The notes under the pieces are model-generated. The model was not told where the DNA came from, made no database searches, and saw only the letters and a list, made by a program, of their open reading frames with translations. Positions 1 to 11,592 of a stretch of 64,000 nucleotides of DNA are shown here, piece after piece (position 1 is the stretch's first letter; the number at the start of each line of letters is the position of its first letter). The stretch is taken from positions 1,054,001 through 1,118,000 of the forward strand of contig CP087207.1 of assembly GCA_020912385.1 (NCBI GenBank), in the 5' to 3' direction. The stretch comes from Neofusicoccum parvum (lineage: Eukaryota; Ascomycota; Dothideomycetes; Botryosphaeriales; Botryosphaeriaceae). A program made the translations under genes and the position numbers.

Positions 1-242
1 AGCGGGTGCGCGCGGTGATGGAGCTGGCGCTGTGCAGGTGCAATGGCGTCGTTGTCGGAGAGCAGGGCTTGGCGCGAGCGGGATTTCGGGACTCCACTCT
101 TCCTCGCCGCGCCTCAACACCACCCGGCCTGAGTAAGCTCCGTGCCTTTTCCTCTTATCCCCGCCCACCCTTCTCGCTCCCACTTCACTCTCTTACCATC
201 CCGGCGCGCCCTCGCTCTCCGCTCCTTCGCCAAACCGCCGCC
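1..242 (+). promoter_or_regulatory. Upstream region and leader of the pyruvate carrier gene
   Basis: No gene is supported here. The stretch from about 130 to 240 is strongly pyrimidine-rich on the + strand (runs of C and T), typical of the leader and core promoter of highly expressed filamentous-fungal genes, and it ends directly at the ATG at 243. An open frame runs through it into the first exon, but the start at 243 gives the family-like N-terminus. Confidence 0.5.
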
Positions 243-1095
243 ATGTCTGCCTTCCGCCCCACCACCCGCATCCTCAACTTCTCGCGCAACCTGCTCCGCA
301 GCCCGGCCTTCCGTCAAGCGCCCCAACGCCGCCTGCAGTCCACCGCCGCCGACGCCAATGCCGCTCCTCAGAGTGCCTTCGCCAAGCTGTGGAACAGCCC
401 CGTCGGGCCCAAGACCGTCCACTTCTGGTATGTTATCATCTCCGACTTCGCTCGCCGCGCGCCTGCCCTAGCAAAAAAAATGTTGCAAGTCGCGCGATCA
501 TGTTGAATGGGGTGGATTTCACACAGACCACATGAGCTGACATTCTATCTACAGGGCTCCTGTCATGAAGGTGCGATCTCCCTCATTCAAGTCCCTATCC
601 GCCGATTCCCTCGTCCGATTACGTGCACTCTCGCTGTCGCCGAGCTATGACTGTCCCATGAACACGAGAAGCTGATGGATCATACAGTGGGGTCTTGTCC
701 TCGCAGGTGTTGCCGACTTCTTCCGCCCCGCCGAGAACCTGTCTCTGTCCCAGAACATGGCTTTGACCGCTACTGGTGCTATCTGGACTCGTTGGTGCTT
801 CATCATTAAGCCCAGGAACCTTTTGTACGTACACCTGCCCCAGACCTTCTTTGAATGGGCATCGGGGGTGAACTTTGACCTGGCTAACACATCTGAATAC
901 AGCCTTGCTGCCGTTAACTTCTTCCTTGGCTGCGTCGGTCTCATCCAAACCTCCCGTATCCTGATGTGGCGCTCGTCTCAAAAGGGCGACAGCTTGTCTC
1001 AAGAGGCTAAGCAGGCCGCTAAGGACGAGACTGCTGCCGGCAAGAAGATCCTCGAGAACCCTGTCGCCGCTGCCAAGGATGCCACTAAGAACTAA
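243..1095 (+). CDS. Mitochondrial pyruvate carrier subunit (MPC2/MPC3-like)
   Basis: Subunit of the inner-membrane heterodimer that imports pyruvate into the matrix. Exons 243-427, 555-570, 688-824 and 903-1095 join in phase to give 176 residues. The N-terminus is Ser/Arg-rich with no acidic residues, as expected of a presequence. The MPC core then reads WNSPVGPKTVHFWAPVMKW, GLVLAGVADFFRPAENLS, ATGAIWTRWCFIIKP and NFFLGCVGLIQTSRI, which includes the family's conserved HFWAPVMKW block and its membrane segments. The tail is Lys/Ala-rich. Exon 2 is only 16 nt (AG|GGCTCCTGTCATGAAG|GT), yet it is required to complete WAPVMK. The third intron (825-902) is 78 nt, a multiple of three, with no stop in frame. 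The protein is somewhat longer than yeast MPC2/3 because of the tail. The identification is confident; the MPC2/MPC3 label is by family resemblance. Confidence 0.93.
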
Positions 1096-1947
1096 AAAGC
1101 TGGTATAGATGCGAATGGTAAGGTCTTAAGGCGTGTTCATGGCGCAAATCAAAAAGACGACGTCTGTGCGGTTGCGGAGCTGAAGAAAGATGTTCCCCGT
1201 AGGAGAGGCGTGAGTCGACTAGAGAAGGGCAGGCAGGGCTCATCGAAGCGATACCACCAAACATATCGAAGTGGGACTGAAAGACATGTATTCTTAAATC
1301 TTGAAGCATGTAAAGTGAGTTGCGTTGATTGATATCCTGTCTTTCTGTTCCCGTGTCTTCTGGATTCTTTTATTCTGGTCTTGGTAGAGAGATTTCTCAA
1401 CCCTCGGAGTATTCAGCAAAGGTCTTTCAGTCTTCAGCGAATGAGCGCTACTTTGAGTGTTCGATGTTGATCCTGTGATCCCTAGTCTCCAAACAGACCC
1501 CCAAATTGCAAAACAAGTTGATCTCGATGAGACTGTCATGTGGTCCATGGTGAGGCATCTGTTCTTGGTGTGGTTTTATGATTTCTCGTACTGTAGCGGA
1601 ACTTTCTCGAACTCGTAACGAGTGTGAATCAGAAGTGTAGCTCATATGAAATGCTTGTGAGAGACGATAAGAATGAAGTCTAGATCTCGCCATAGAGATC
1701 TCTTAGATATCTGATCCTGCCATTGATATTCTCAGGAACCACTAACGGGAATAATTGGAACGTCGAATCGACGGACGTTTGCAAGAAGTACTCTAAGCAC
1801 CCTTTTACTTTCGACCAGGTAAGGATCACTTTGGTAAGTAACAGTCTAGCTGCCCAGATCCTCTCAGGCTACGGTAGCAACCGCCGAGTCAGGCCGCCTG
1901 CCCTGCGTCAACCAAAGCGCCAGGAACGCGAACTGCATCGGCAATAC
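1096..1947. other. Convergent 3' intergenic region, no gene seen
   Basis: About 850 bp lie between the stop codons of the pyruvate carrier (+) and the GMC oxidoreductase (-). Only short unsupported frames occur. It should hold both 3' UTRs and polyadenylation signals, but I see no diagnostic element. Confidence 0.6.
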
Positions 1948-4255
1948 TTACATATTGGGTAAATTCTTGGTATCCTCCTTGACCAAATCCGCGGCCTTCT
2001 CACCGATTCCGTACGCCGGCATTTGGGCTAGCATCTCGTCAGCATGGATCGACCGCCCAGTCTGCACGCTACTCACTGTGGCCTTGATTCATGAGTGGCA
2101 TGACACTGCAGTCCGCAACCCTCAGCTTCTCCACACCTCTCACGCGGAGCCTGGCATCCAGCACAGCAAGAGGATCATCATCCTTGCCCATCTTGCACGT
2201 GCCAGCGGCATGGTAACCTGGCAAGCCAAGTCAGCGGCCCCACTGATTCCTAGGCTTTAGTCCACTGTACGGGTGGGGGCGGGACTTACAGGTGGTCGAA
2301 TGCTCCTTTGCGTATTCGATCCATTGCTCGCGCGTTGTGTACTCGTGGTGCTTCTCTCCGGACGGCCAAGCGCCCTTGACGACATCCTTCGTGCCCTCCC
2401 CCTTCATCACGATCTCGTTACCCCAGCGGCACGCTTCGGCCATGACCAGCGCATCCAGCTCGTCGCCGAGGTAGTTGTGGTCTACTACCGGGTTGGCGGT
2501 AGGGTCCGTCGACTTCAGCGTGACGCTGCCGCGAGCGCGGGGCGAGAGCAGCATGTTCACCATGGCGAAGGTGCCCTGACCGTCGGTTGGGAACCTGTCG
2601 TACTGTTTGGGCCCGCCGTAACATTCGGTGCTGAACCACTCAATGTTGGGTTGCGTCGGGAGGAGGCCCATGGGATCGCGCTCCGCGCCGTAAGGTCGAC
2701 CTTGTGGGTCGTTGGTGGGGGAAGCATTCTTCCAGGGCTCCAGGTCCTTGAGACGGTCGTCAACTCGCGCGTAGCCAAAGGCGCCGAATGGGAAGGTGGA
2801 TAAGAAGCCGCTCTTCTTGTCTTTGTAGAGCTGGTAGCTGGAAGCTAGGGCCCCTTCGTACTGGATTTCGAGCAGTCAGCAAGAAGGCATGGGAATGGGT
2901 GATCGAAGAGATAGAAACTCACATAAGCCAAGCGATCATTCGTGAGCTCAGGCTTGCTCGTCTCGTAGAAAACGAAAGTGATTGCGTGGTCCATGAGGTT
3001 CTTTCCAACACCCGGAAGCTCGACCAATGGTTGGATTCCGTGTTGCTCGAGTTCAACCTTGGGCCCAATTCCTGACCGCAGCAATATGGCAGGGCTGCAA
3101 TAGGCTCCTGAGCTCAAAATTATCTCGTTCTTTGCATTGACAGTTGTCCCAGTGCCATCCTTGGCTACAATCTTGACGCCTGTCGCTGTGAGCTGTCCAT
3201 CGACGGACCCCACAATGACCTTATCAACCACACTCTCTGTCTTGATAGTGATGTTGTCTCGTCGATATCCTTTGGTGATGAAGTCCGCACCGGTCGTTCG
3301 AATGCCTTGGTGGACAGTGCGGACGGTGTTGCTACAGCCTTGGGGAGACAATCCCGTAGAGAACAAGTCCGGCTTGTATGGGATGCCCTGGCTCTGCATC
3401 GACTTCAGAATGAGTTTGGAGATCGGAGCAAGATCGTGAGGTTCCGTATGCAAAGGTCCACTGGTCCCATGCACGCTAAGGTCGGCTTCAAAGTCATCCT
3501 TGGGATGGAAAGTTTCTGCCTGCAGATGTTCGCGTGAGTAACCTCCAAAGACGCGACGGAAATAAGTGACTTTGCAAGTCCAGAATGGACTCGGAGCAGC
3601 ATATTCCCGGCCTCACCGCCTACGGGGATACTCGCGTAGAAGGTTGCGAGGAGATCGTCGGGCACGGGACTCAAAGCGTCGCCCAAACGCAAACAGGTAA
3701 CACGTAGTTCGCCAACGCCATTCTGACGGTGTCTTCAATGCCCGGTGTGCGGTCGACTTGCTGTCTTGGTCCCTGCTCAAAAATGGATGTGGGGTAGGGA
3801 TACTGTGGGGGTCCCAGACGGTCGGCTCACCTTTGCCATGCTCTTGAACATGTCCTCACCGGACCAGCCCTCAAGACCCCAGTCGTCATAGTCTTGCCTG
3901 TTGCCTCTGATGCAAAGCGTGCCATTGACGCCGCTGCAGCCTCCCAGAAACCTGCCTCTGCTGTTCTTGACCTGGCGGCCGTTGATGCCAGGCGACGGTT
4001 CCGAGGTGATGTTCCAGTCGGTCTCGCAGTCGAAGTTCTGGCTCCATCCGCCTACCATGTGTACGTTCTCCAAATCTGCGTTGTCGGGACCCGCTTCGAT
4101 CACGCAGACGGCAACGTTAAGGTCCTCGGCCAAGCGGCCCGCAATGACGCAGCCAGACGTGCCTCCGCTGTGGGTCAAACATGAGGAGAGGCCACTGCGC
4201 AGTCCGGGGAGAACACCTACCCGCACACCACGTAATCGTACGTTTCAGACGACAT
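1948..4255 (-). CDS. GMC-family FAD oxidoreductase (choline dehydrogenase / aryl-alcohol oxidase type)
   Basis: Flavoenzyme of the glucose-methanol-choline family that oxidises an alcohol; the substrate cannot be read from sequence. Exons on the minus strand are 4255-4221, 4167-3831, 3519-2923, 2860-2290, 2217-2077 and 2027-1948, giving 586 residues, normal for the family. Seen in order: the dinucleotide-binding fold [19 protein letters not shown] signature 1 around [18 protein letters not shown] signature 2 around [18 protein letters not shown], and a C-terminal domain with AAGTCKMG and [19 protein letters not shown]. The histidine in GHTQ corresponds to the catalytic position of aryl-alcohol-oxidase relatives. 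There is no signal peptide, so it is probably intracellular. The second intron is 311 nt, unusually long here, but both junctions give the expected MAKAETFH block. The gene is convergent with the pyruvate carrier. Confidence 0.9.
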
Positions 4256-5454
4256 GGCGAAGGACAGGACGTCGAGAAAGCTGACCGCTGAGCCGTGGCG
4301 GAGAGCGCGGGAGGTGCAGGCCGGCCGGCAGACGCGCGACGCGAGAAGGCATTATAACCACGGCAGCAATAAGCACTAGATTCAAGATTCCACCTTCTCC
4401 GCACTGCGAAGGAAGCTGTGCCAGACCGCGGGCCATGGTTAGAGCTGGAGAAGGTACCCAATCAGGCCGGGGAAGCGCTTACTCAGGCGCAGGGCGGCGA
4501 TCTTGCGTGGAAGCAGACGGAGAGCCGACCCGAGCCGTGCACCGACGCACCCCGCCAAGTCGCGCCTCCAGCGGCAAGCAGCAGCGGCGGTGCCAGCGCC
4601 AGTGCCAGCGCCAGCGACGAGGTCAGCAACGTCGCGGCGGATACATGGCACGGGCCGAGCCCGACACGTGCGGGGCCGTGGTGGTGGTTGCTGCGACGGT
4701 TGCACGCGAGCGGCGGCGGCGGCGGCGGCGGCAGCGAGGGCGCAGCGATTCTGGCGTCGCCGGCGGCCGCCCTATCAGCGCGCGACAGTTGTTGGCGATG
4801 GGGTCGTTGGGAGGGCGCGCAGGCCGTGCAGCGCGCCCGCCGCGTTCTCGAAGACTCAGCGAAGGCAGTGATTTCCCCGGGCCCGCCCGCGCCCTCGCCC
4901 GACCACGCCGAGGCGTGTTCCAGAAATCCTCGCGACTCCACCATCGCACGCGCACGACCAGCCTGACCTCCCCCCAGCACAATGTCCAGCACACCCGCCG
5001 CCTGCCCTGCGAACCGCCGCCCCTCTTTCGCCAACGGGGCCTGGCTGCGATGTGGCACCGGATGAGCTGGCGCCTGCAGGGTGCGCACCAATCAGCCCGC
5101 GCCCGCCGGCTTCCAAGCGGGAAGCCCTGCAGGCATGCTATCATTTATCAAGATCTGCTGCCGGGATCAGGCCCTGCTTGTTGTTGGCCGGCTGCCCGCG
5201 CCCAGGTTTTCCTCCACCACACTCTCTGTTTTCCTGAACCACACTATGCCACCGCCCGCCGAGTCAGGCCCTCGAGCTTTGATTTCCTTCGCCAGAAGAC
5301 GCTCGTCCCTTCACGATCGCGCGATATCGGGCAATGAGCGGTGTATATTGGCTGTGTCTGTGATGAGCCGTTTAGAATCCCGCGCCGCCCTCCGAGTCCC
5401 TAGCACCTGCCTCACCACCGCCCACCGCGACCACTCCCTCCGCCACCCGACACC
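4256..5454. other. GC-rich divergent intergenic region
   Basis: About 1.2 kb between two divergent starts. It is very GC-rich, with a (GGC)n run near 4709-4733, and open frames occur on both strands simply because stop codons are rare. None starts with a convincing leader or has recognisable protein features. It presumably carries the promoters of the GMC gene (-) and the 969-residue gene (+). Confidence 0.6.
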
Positions 5455-8400
5455 ATGGCCTTTGGCTGGCGCCGCCGGCAGCCGCCCGAGCAGGATGCCA
5501 CCGCCGAAAAGGTCGAGGTCTCGCGCGTGAGGAAGCGCGACCTCCTGCGCCAGCTGTTCTCCCCCATCAACAGAGAGCCGCGGCAGCCACGCGCTCCCAG
5601 CATCCCGAGTATCGTTGAGCCTGAGGTCTGCCGCCCCCCTTGCCCACAGACCGCACCGCGCGTCTGCTGACATGTCCATGGCCCCGCAGCGCAAGAGCCG
5701 AATTCCCGAGTCTTTCAGAGGCCTCAAGAAGCACTACCGCTCGCGTTCCTTCATAAAGTCCGACGACGATAAGCCCGTTGCCGCTCCACCCGCCCCCGAT
5801 ACCCCGGTTACACAACACCCTGAGAGCGAGGCCACCGACGACGCAAAGTCAGAGGCCCAAGCAGACGACGTCTCGATTCACGAGCCGAGCGGTGCGTGAT
5901 CACGATCTGCCCTATTCACCGCTACGGCTATGTGGTCGGATCCTCAGGGGAACTGACCCTTAAGTCAAGGGATGCCGGGAGGTTCCAACTGCTGACACTA
6001 TGGATTTCACAGACTTGATCGAGGAGGACATCGCCAACCTCTTCTCCGGCGCCCCGCTCTTCTCCGTCGAGAAAATCAGAGGCAGACGCATTCCGAAAGT
6101 AGATTTTCCCTACGACGACGAGCTCATCATCCGAGATGTCAGCGATAGCCCGCAGCTCTCCCACGAAGCATTCTCCTCTGCTACGCTCCGACCGCATCTT
6201 TGCCAGGTTGGCCATCAAGATGAGAAGAAAGGATTGCCTCTTGGCTACGACATCAACGTGGTCGAGGTTCCTAGTATGTTGAGCCAGCAAGGTCTGGAGC
6301 CTGGCACCGTTGGGTTTGACCATTTCTTGGAGGTTCCAAGGTCGGACCACCTTCGCCTGGAGGACAACGACGACGAATCGATCGTGAACCGTGAACTGCT
6401 GGAGGAGGCACCGGAAAAACTCGGAATCAAATGGCTCGATCAGCGGTTGATATACGAACGGCTCATGGAGCTGAGTCAGGTCCACCAGACTTTCAAGGAA
6501 ACGGCCGGAAAGACGACCATCCTGGATTCACAATCCCCGGGAGAAATGTATGCTCACCTGTTCGGAAAGTTCTTGATGCCACCCCGATTCGATGGATCGA
6601 CCGGCGACCCTACCGGACTAAAGGTGCAGATCGAGACTTTGATCAGAATTCTGAAGTTGAAAGGAATTTGGCACGATTTCAGTCTTGTGGAATGGCGGAT
6701 ACGACTCGGACGGATCTTGTGGGACAGCGATGCTTCAGAGCCAGAGGATCTGGAGCAGTTCGCTGGACCGAGTGAAAGAGACATGCTACTGCTACAGATT
6801 CTACTGGCCTCGGAACTTCTCCTCCGCCTAGATGCAATCTCTGGGCTTACTGTGAAGGAAGTTACAGAGCAGTTGCACCTGACGGAGGCCGAGGTCCGCA
6901 GCTTTGCTAGCATGAAGACTCGCAAGACGGACTGGGACCTGGTTCTCGCCAGAAGATTCTTGGAGAACATTGAGATCAGCGAGGAAGCACCGGCACCCCT
7001 TACGCCCAAGAGAAGAGGGTTTCTTGCCACGCTTAATATGGCACGTCCTGCTGAGGAAGAGGATGAGCCACAAGAAACCGAATACTGGCTGAGACCGCGC
7101 TATCGGGACCGTCAACTGGCTGGTCTCATTCATTTTGCGGAAACACTGAACTGGCCACGCACCAAGGAACTTTCAATCCGTCTGACAGCCAAGCTTCAAG
7201 ATACACAGACACCTCCTTCTCCCAGTATTTACGCTACGCCGCTCGCCTCACCTCTTGCGACCCCGCGTGTCACCAAGGACGCAGGTGGATATTTCGACGA
7301 TGCTTTCCGTCGCCCGCACCCGAGTCGCATGAGTACCTCGCGTTCTATCCAGTTGCAGCCGTCGGCCAGCTCTGGGCCCTCGGCGCCTCAACGTCCCTCT
7401 TTGCTCCGAAGAGATAGTTCGCAGCCAAGCTCGACTGGCAGCGGTGCCGCTACAGACATTGGCGGCTGGTTGAGCAGAACGTATCTCACTGGGCTTGTCC
7501 TTCCTGGTGAAGCCATTTCGCATTTCCTGATTTCTACCCTGCTAGAGAACGACAAAACCGCCGTTGCTGCCCTTGGAGAAACGGCCAATCTGTACGGTGG
7601 TTTTCTGTACGGTGGACGTAGCTGGTGGAGCAAGAGCTGTGTTGTTGGCAGAGTGTTGGCTACCTTGGACGGCGCAAAAGAGTGCATGGGTTGGATCAGT
7701 GTGCCTTATGTTCCGGAAGGCTTCCAAGATTCATGGATCGACATCGTCAACGGCGCCGCGCCACCGAGCCCGGGAAAGAAATCGAAGACAAGGATTGATT
7801 GTGGAGAGAAGATCGAACGTGACTCGATCTTCCTGGCCGGGAAAGAAGACAACGAGGTTACTGGCGAGGATTTGACCCTACCCAAGGATACGACCCAGCC
7901 ACCGACAAAATTCGCTACTCTCAGAAAATTACAGTTGCTTCCAGAACACCTGGCGGAGCTTCAGGAGTCAGACGGAGAGGCAGACGTCGAACCGCAGCCC
8001 AGCTACACTGCCCAGTTGACCTTCGATCTGCCGGACACTAGCGTTACCCTCTCTTTGACTTACGACATCCAGTTTATCACCGCCTGGCCGTGCACACCGC
8101 CATCTTCTGCCACGAACAAGAAACTGCGCCGCCTCAACAGGAACTCCACCCATGGAAGGAGCGGCCCAGTTTCCGCGCACCCGCTGCACGTTGCGCACAA
8201 GTACCGCGTCATCACACCGGCGCAGCTGCTTGCAGGCTCACCGCATCTTACACCCACCTCCTCCTCGATCTCCCTTCTCGATGAGACTGCGGCCAGCGGC
8301 GAGGTTCTTGTGATTGATGCTCGCGCACCGCGTAACTCCGCCGACTCCGCTTCGACCCTCAAGCCCCCCACCGACAGTACGGCATCTGTCTCTGGCGTCC

Positions 8401-8549
8401 CGGGTGGGGCTGACGCGGCGCTCCTGGCTCGTGCGTGGTGTGCGGACCGCGGCGAGCACGCGCTTGTTGGGCGCGTGGGCCGGACTTGCCTGGCCTGCTG
8501 CGTGAGAGAGGCGAGGGCGCTGGGCGTGCGCATCGTCATCCGCGTCTAA
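5455..8549 (+). CDS. Conserved-looking hypothetical protein, 969 aa
   Basis: I do not recognise the family. Exons 5455-5625, 5690-5891 and 6013-8549 join in phase. The first 60 residues are basic (WRRR, RVRKRDLL, LFSPINRE) and a Lys/Arg-rich patch follows (FRGLKKHYRSRSF). Next comes an acidic segment, then a long mixed helical region from about residue 125 to 470 beginning DLIEEDIANLFSGAP. A Ser/Pro-rich linker (about 520-610) contains TPPSPSIYATPLASP and SASSGPSAPQRPSLLRR. After that, a folded-looking segment includes TYLTGLVLPGEAISHFLISTLLEND and LYGGFLYGGRSWWSKSCVVGRV. The C-terminus ends in CLACCVREARALGVRIVIRV. There is no signal peptide and no clear membrane span. Long order-disorder alternation with good codon structure supports a real gene, perhaps a cytoplasmic scaffold or trafficking protein; that last part is a guess. 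Confidence 0.85.
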
Positions 8550-9240
8550 AAAAGATGGTGGAAAGAAGACCGAAAACTCCGTAGAAAGACACATTTCCCC
8601 CTTTGTTTTCTGTATCATCAAATTGCGGGTCAATGATTTTTAGCGAGCGAGCGATTGGTTTTGATTTGGGATATCCGATTTTGCAGCATTTTGGCCACTG
8701 TGTTTTCCTGCCCGTTTTCTTTGTGTTTTTGCGGCATCGATAGAGCGAGCGATCGTTGAACAAGATTGTTTACCTGATAACCCTTGTTTTTTTTTAATGG
8801 GCGAGCTTGTTGCACAAAAAGCGAGCGTTGATTTGTGTGCGTTTTTTTTCAAGACTCCCAGCAAAGATTGGTCGTTTGTCTTGCACCACCTTTTTATACC
8901 CCCCGCCTATTCTTTTTTTTTTTAATCATAATTCCCGGATTCCCATAACTTCTCATTCGTTACATAACGCGTTGGCCGTATATCGCGGTGCTTTTTCGGG
9001 ATTCCCTCGACTCGATTCTGAACTTTCGTTGCATACCAAAGCGCGTCTTCACTGTTCCGAGCATGCATCGACGTAGACTGTTTGGAGCGATGGATCAATA
9101 GCGTGCACTGCACGGTGAAAGATATGTATTTACAGATACCCAGAACTACAGGATCTTATAATCACAGCATTTACCCTTGTTTTTCAATATATACACGAAA
9201 ACCAACGTTCGGCGGGTCTGCCAATTGGCTCTCCGGCGGC
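8550..9240. other. Convergent 3' intergenic region with T-rich tracts
   Basis: About 690 bp between two convergent stop codons. It is T-rich on the + strand, with poly-T runs near 8788-8796 and 8912-8921, and GCGAGCGAGC-like motifs recur near 8643 and 8744. No coding region is supported. The T-rich tracts fit 3' UTR and terminator sequence. Confidence 0.55.
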
Positions 9241-10598
9241 TCAGTAGTTTGCCTGGTCGTTCCAGTACAGCGTCTCGTGCTGGACCTCGGGGCCGGTGGC
9301 CAGCAGGTCCCAGCCGAACTTGATCTTGATGAACTGCATGAGGTGGCTCGCGAGCTTGAGGTGGCCGACGTCGGTGGGGTGCCACTGCGGGCCGATGTCG
9401 TTGTGCTGCATGATGCCGGTGGTGTTGAAGTAGTGCACGAAGCCGTCGCCCGCGTACGTGCGCGCCACCTCCTGTATCTCGTCGACGAAGGCGCCGCCCT
9501 GCGCGTACGAGCTGCCGACGGGGCTGAAGCCGTTCCACAGGCTGACCAGCACGATCTGCGCGGACGGCCACACGGCGTGCACGTCAGCGACGAAGTCGAC
9601 GTACGTCTGCAGGTAGGCCGACGCCGACACGTTGTTGGCCGTGTTGTTGTCGTTGGTGCCCAGGTTGACGACGACCACGTCCGCGGCCGGGTGCGCCGCG
9701 AAGTCCCACTCCTCGGGCGCGTCGCCGTACAGCTGCTGCGCGCGCCACGACGTGTCCGATGCGTAGTGCCACTGGTGCGCCTGCCCGCGCGGGTTGCCCC
9801 AGCAGTCCGCGTCCACCAGGCAGATGCCCGGGTACGCGGTGATGCTGAACTCGGTGCCGCCGAGCCCCTCGCCCAGCCCCCAGGCGTAGCTGGCCAGCCC
9901 CTCGTACGTCGCGTACTGGCCCGCCGAGAGCGAGTCGCCGATGATCTCGAGGGTGCGGCCCGCGCGGGGCAGGGCGAGGAGGGCGCCGGCGGCGCTGGTG
10001 TGGACGGCGGCGATCTGCACGCCGTAGGACCAGTTGGTGACGCGGAGCTCGAAGGTGCGGGATGTGGAGGAGGTGAGGTTGAAGCCGGGCGTGGCGCTGG
10101 TCACGAGTGCGTGCGTGCTGTTGGCGGTGACGTTGGTGAACTGCCAGTCCTGCCCGTCGAGGCGGTAGCCGATGAGGACGCCGGGGGAGGTGTGTTCGCC
10201 GAAGGTGATGGCGATGCGGTCGCCGGTGAAGCCGAACTTGAGGCCCGGGGCGCTGCGGCTGGTGAGTGCTTGTTCACGTCTTCTCCTGCTCAAGGTTTCT
10301 TGGGGTTGGCTGGTTGGCTGGGAACTTACGACCACCCTGGATGGTTGAATGTTAGTCATGCTGATGCGGCCAAAGTGCAGCTGAACTCACAGGAAATATG
10401 CTTGCTGTCCCAGCGGCCCTTGTACCCTATTTCGGTAGCGTTGGGTGGGTAGGTCCTCCAGGTTGCATTGCCGGCATTGTCGAGCGCAATGGCCGTGTCT
10501 GGGAAGCTCACGTCGCGGACCTGGCCATTCTGCAGGATGGTCGCACAGGCGGAGGAGGCCAGAGACAGCGCGGCGAGCAGGAGGCTTGAAACGCGCAT
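9241..10598 (-). CDS. Secreted SGNH/GDSL esterase, carbohydrate esterase family 2-like
   Basis: Probable secreted deacetylase acting on acetylated plant polysaccharide, judged from CE2 relatives. Minus-strand exons are 10598-10391, 10336-10330 and 10252-9241, giving 408 residues. A signal peptide is clear (MRVSSLLLAALSLASSACA). An N-terminal beta-sandwich follows with GYKGRWDSKHISWWSAPGLK. The SGNH hydrolase domain has block I GDSLSAG, block III VNLGTNDNN and block V WHPTDVGH, supplying the catalytic Ser and His and the usual Gly/Asn. The middle exon is only 7 nt (GGTGGTC), and it restores the family's SWWSAPG block. An acceptor 6 nt upstream for exon 3 would instead give SWWSRSAPG; I chose the one matching the family. 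A long antisense frame over this gene is a GC artefact. Confidence 0.88.
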
Positions 10599-11592
10599 GG
10601 TGACGAGACTCAGACTCCGTGCCGAACCGACAATGCACGCAAGACGCTGGGCGCGAAACGACACTCCCACACGGCTCACCACCACGATATATACATGACG
10701 GGCGGCGCGCACTAGTCAGAAGGCCTCAGGGTCCGCATGGTCCGTCGCCTGTCCTGAGAGAGTGGCAGGTACTATGGCCGGACGGGCTCCGCGAGCAAAG
10801 CAGTAAAATTGCGGGGCGAGGGGAGCAGGGAGCCCGGGGGAGGGCGCTCCGGGCAGTGTTGGGGATCGCTGGCGGAGACGTCGCCAGCATTCAGGCTGAA
10901 AGAGGGCAAGCGGGCGGTGAGGTCGCGCAGCGGTGCTGGTGGCAGAGGCGGCGGCCAAGCAGGCGTCAGGTGCTCGCGCGCCGCGGTGCTTTTGAGCGCC
11001 ACGGCGGTGACATCAAGGCCGGCGTCAAGCATGACATGCTGCTGCGGACCTGCAGCTTTACCCGCGCGTAGTGCCGCTGGGGTCGATCTTCCGGCGCTGC
11101 CCCCGGACGAACGCCCTGGAGTCGTGCCGCAGCGCGCGAGGGTGTGCGAGAGCGCGCGGTGAGTGGGCAGGACGCAGCCAGAGCCGTTGGCGCCCGGGCG
11201 TGCGGGCATTTGGGGGAAGGTCCTTAGGCACGGCGCACCCGCCGTCCGGAAGCTGAGCGCGGCTGCTGGGGCGCGGCCGCGCGTGGGAGAGCGCAGCGTC
11301 GACCATGCCGGCGGCGCAGAGACGTCGGCGGGCGATAGGGCTGCAGGCGTGACGCTGCGGCCGGGTCGGCGGGCACGCGTCGAGGAGTCGTTCATTCGCT
11401 GGTGCGACGGCCAGCGGAGCGTCAAATGGAACGCACTGGCCCCTCACCTTCCTGCCCGACTGCGACCACCGACCTTGCGCGCGCCCCGAGTGCTCCCTCG
11501 CCGCCCTCCCTCTGCATCTCCGTCCCCGTGTCCATGGCGCGCGGCGGGCAGTGAGTGCTTGACAATGCCGTCGCCGTGCATGGCTCCGAACA
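10599..11592. promoter_or_regulatory. Divergent GC-rich promoter region (esterase / Cnl1)
   Basis: About 1 kb between the starts of the CE2-like esterase (-) and the Cnl1 gene (+). It is GC-rich with overlapping open frames on both strands, none of which looks like protein. A TATATA-like stretch at 10687-10694 lies about 90 bp upstream of the esterase start and could be its TATA element. Confidence 0.45.

Noticed and set aside
4435..5337. 300-codon + strand frame before the 969-residue gene
   Set aside because: Low-complexity Arg/Ala/Ser run through a (GGC)n stretch. It is not in phase with the downstream gene, and competing frames exist on the other strand.
9082..10452. 456-codon + strand frame over the CE2 esterase
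   Set aside because: Val/Arg/Gly-rich with no domain. The minus strand has signal peptide and SGNH motifs.
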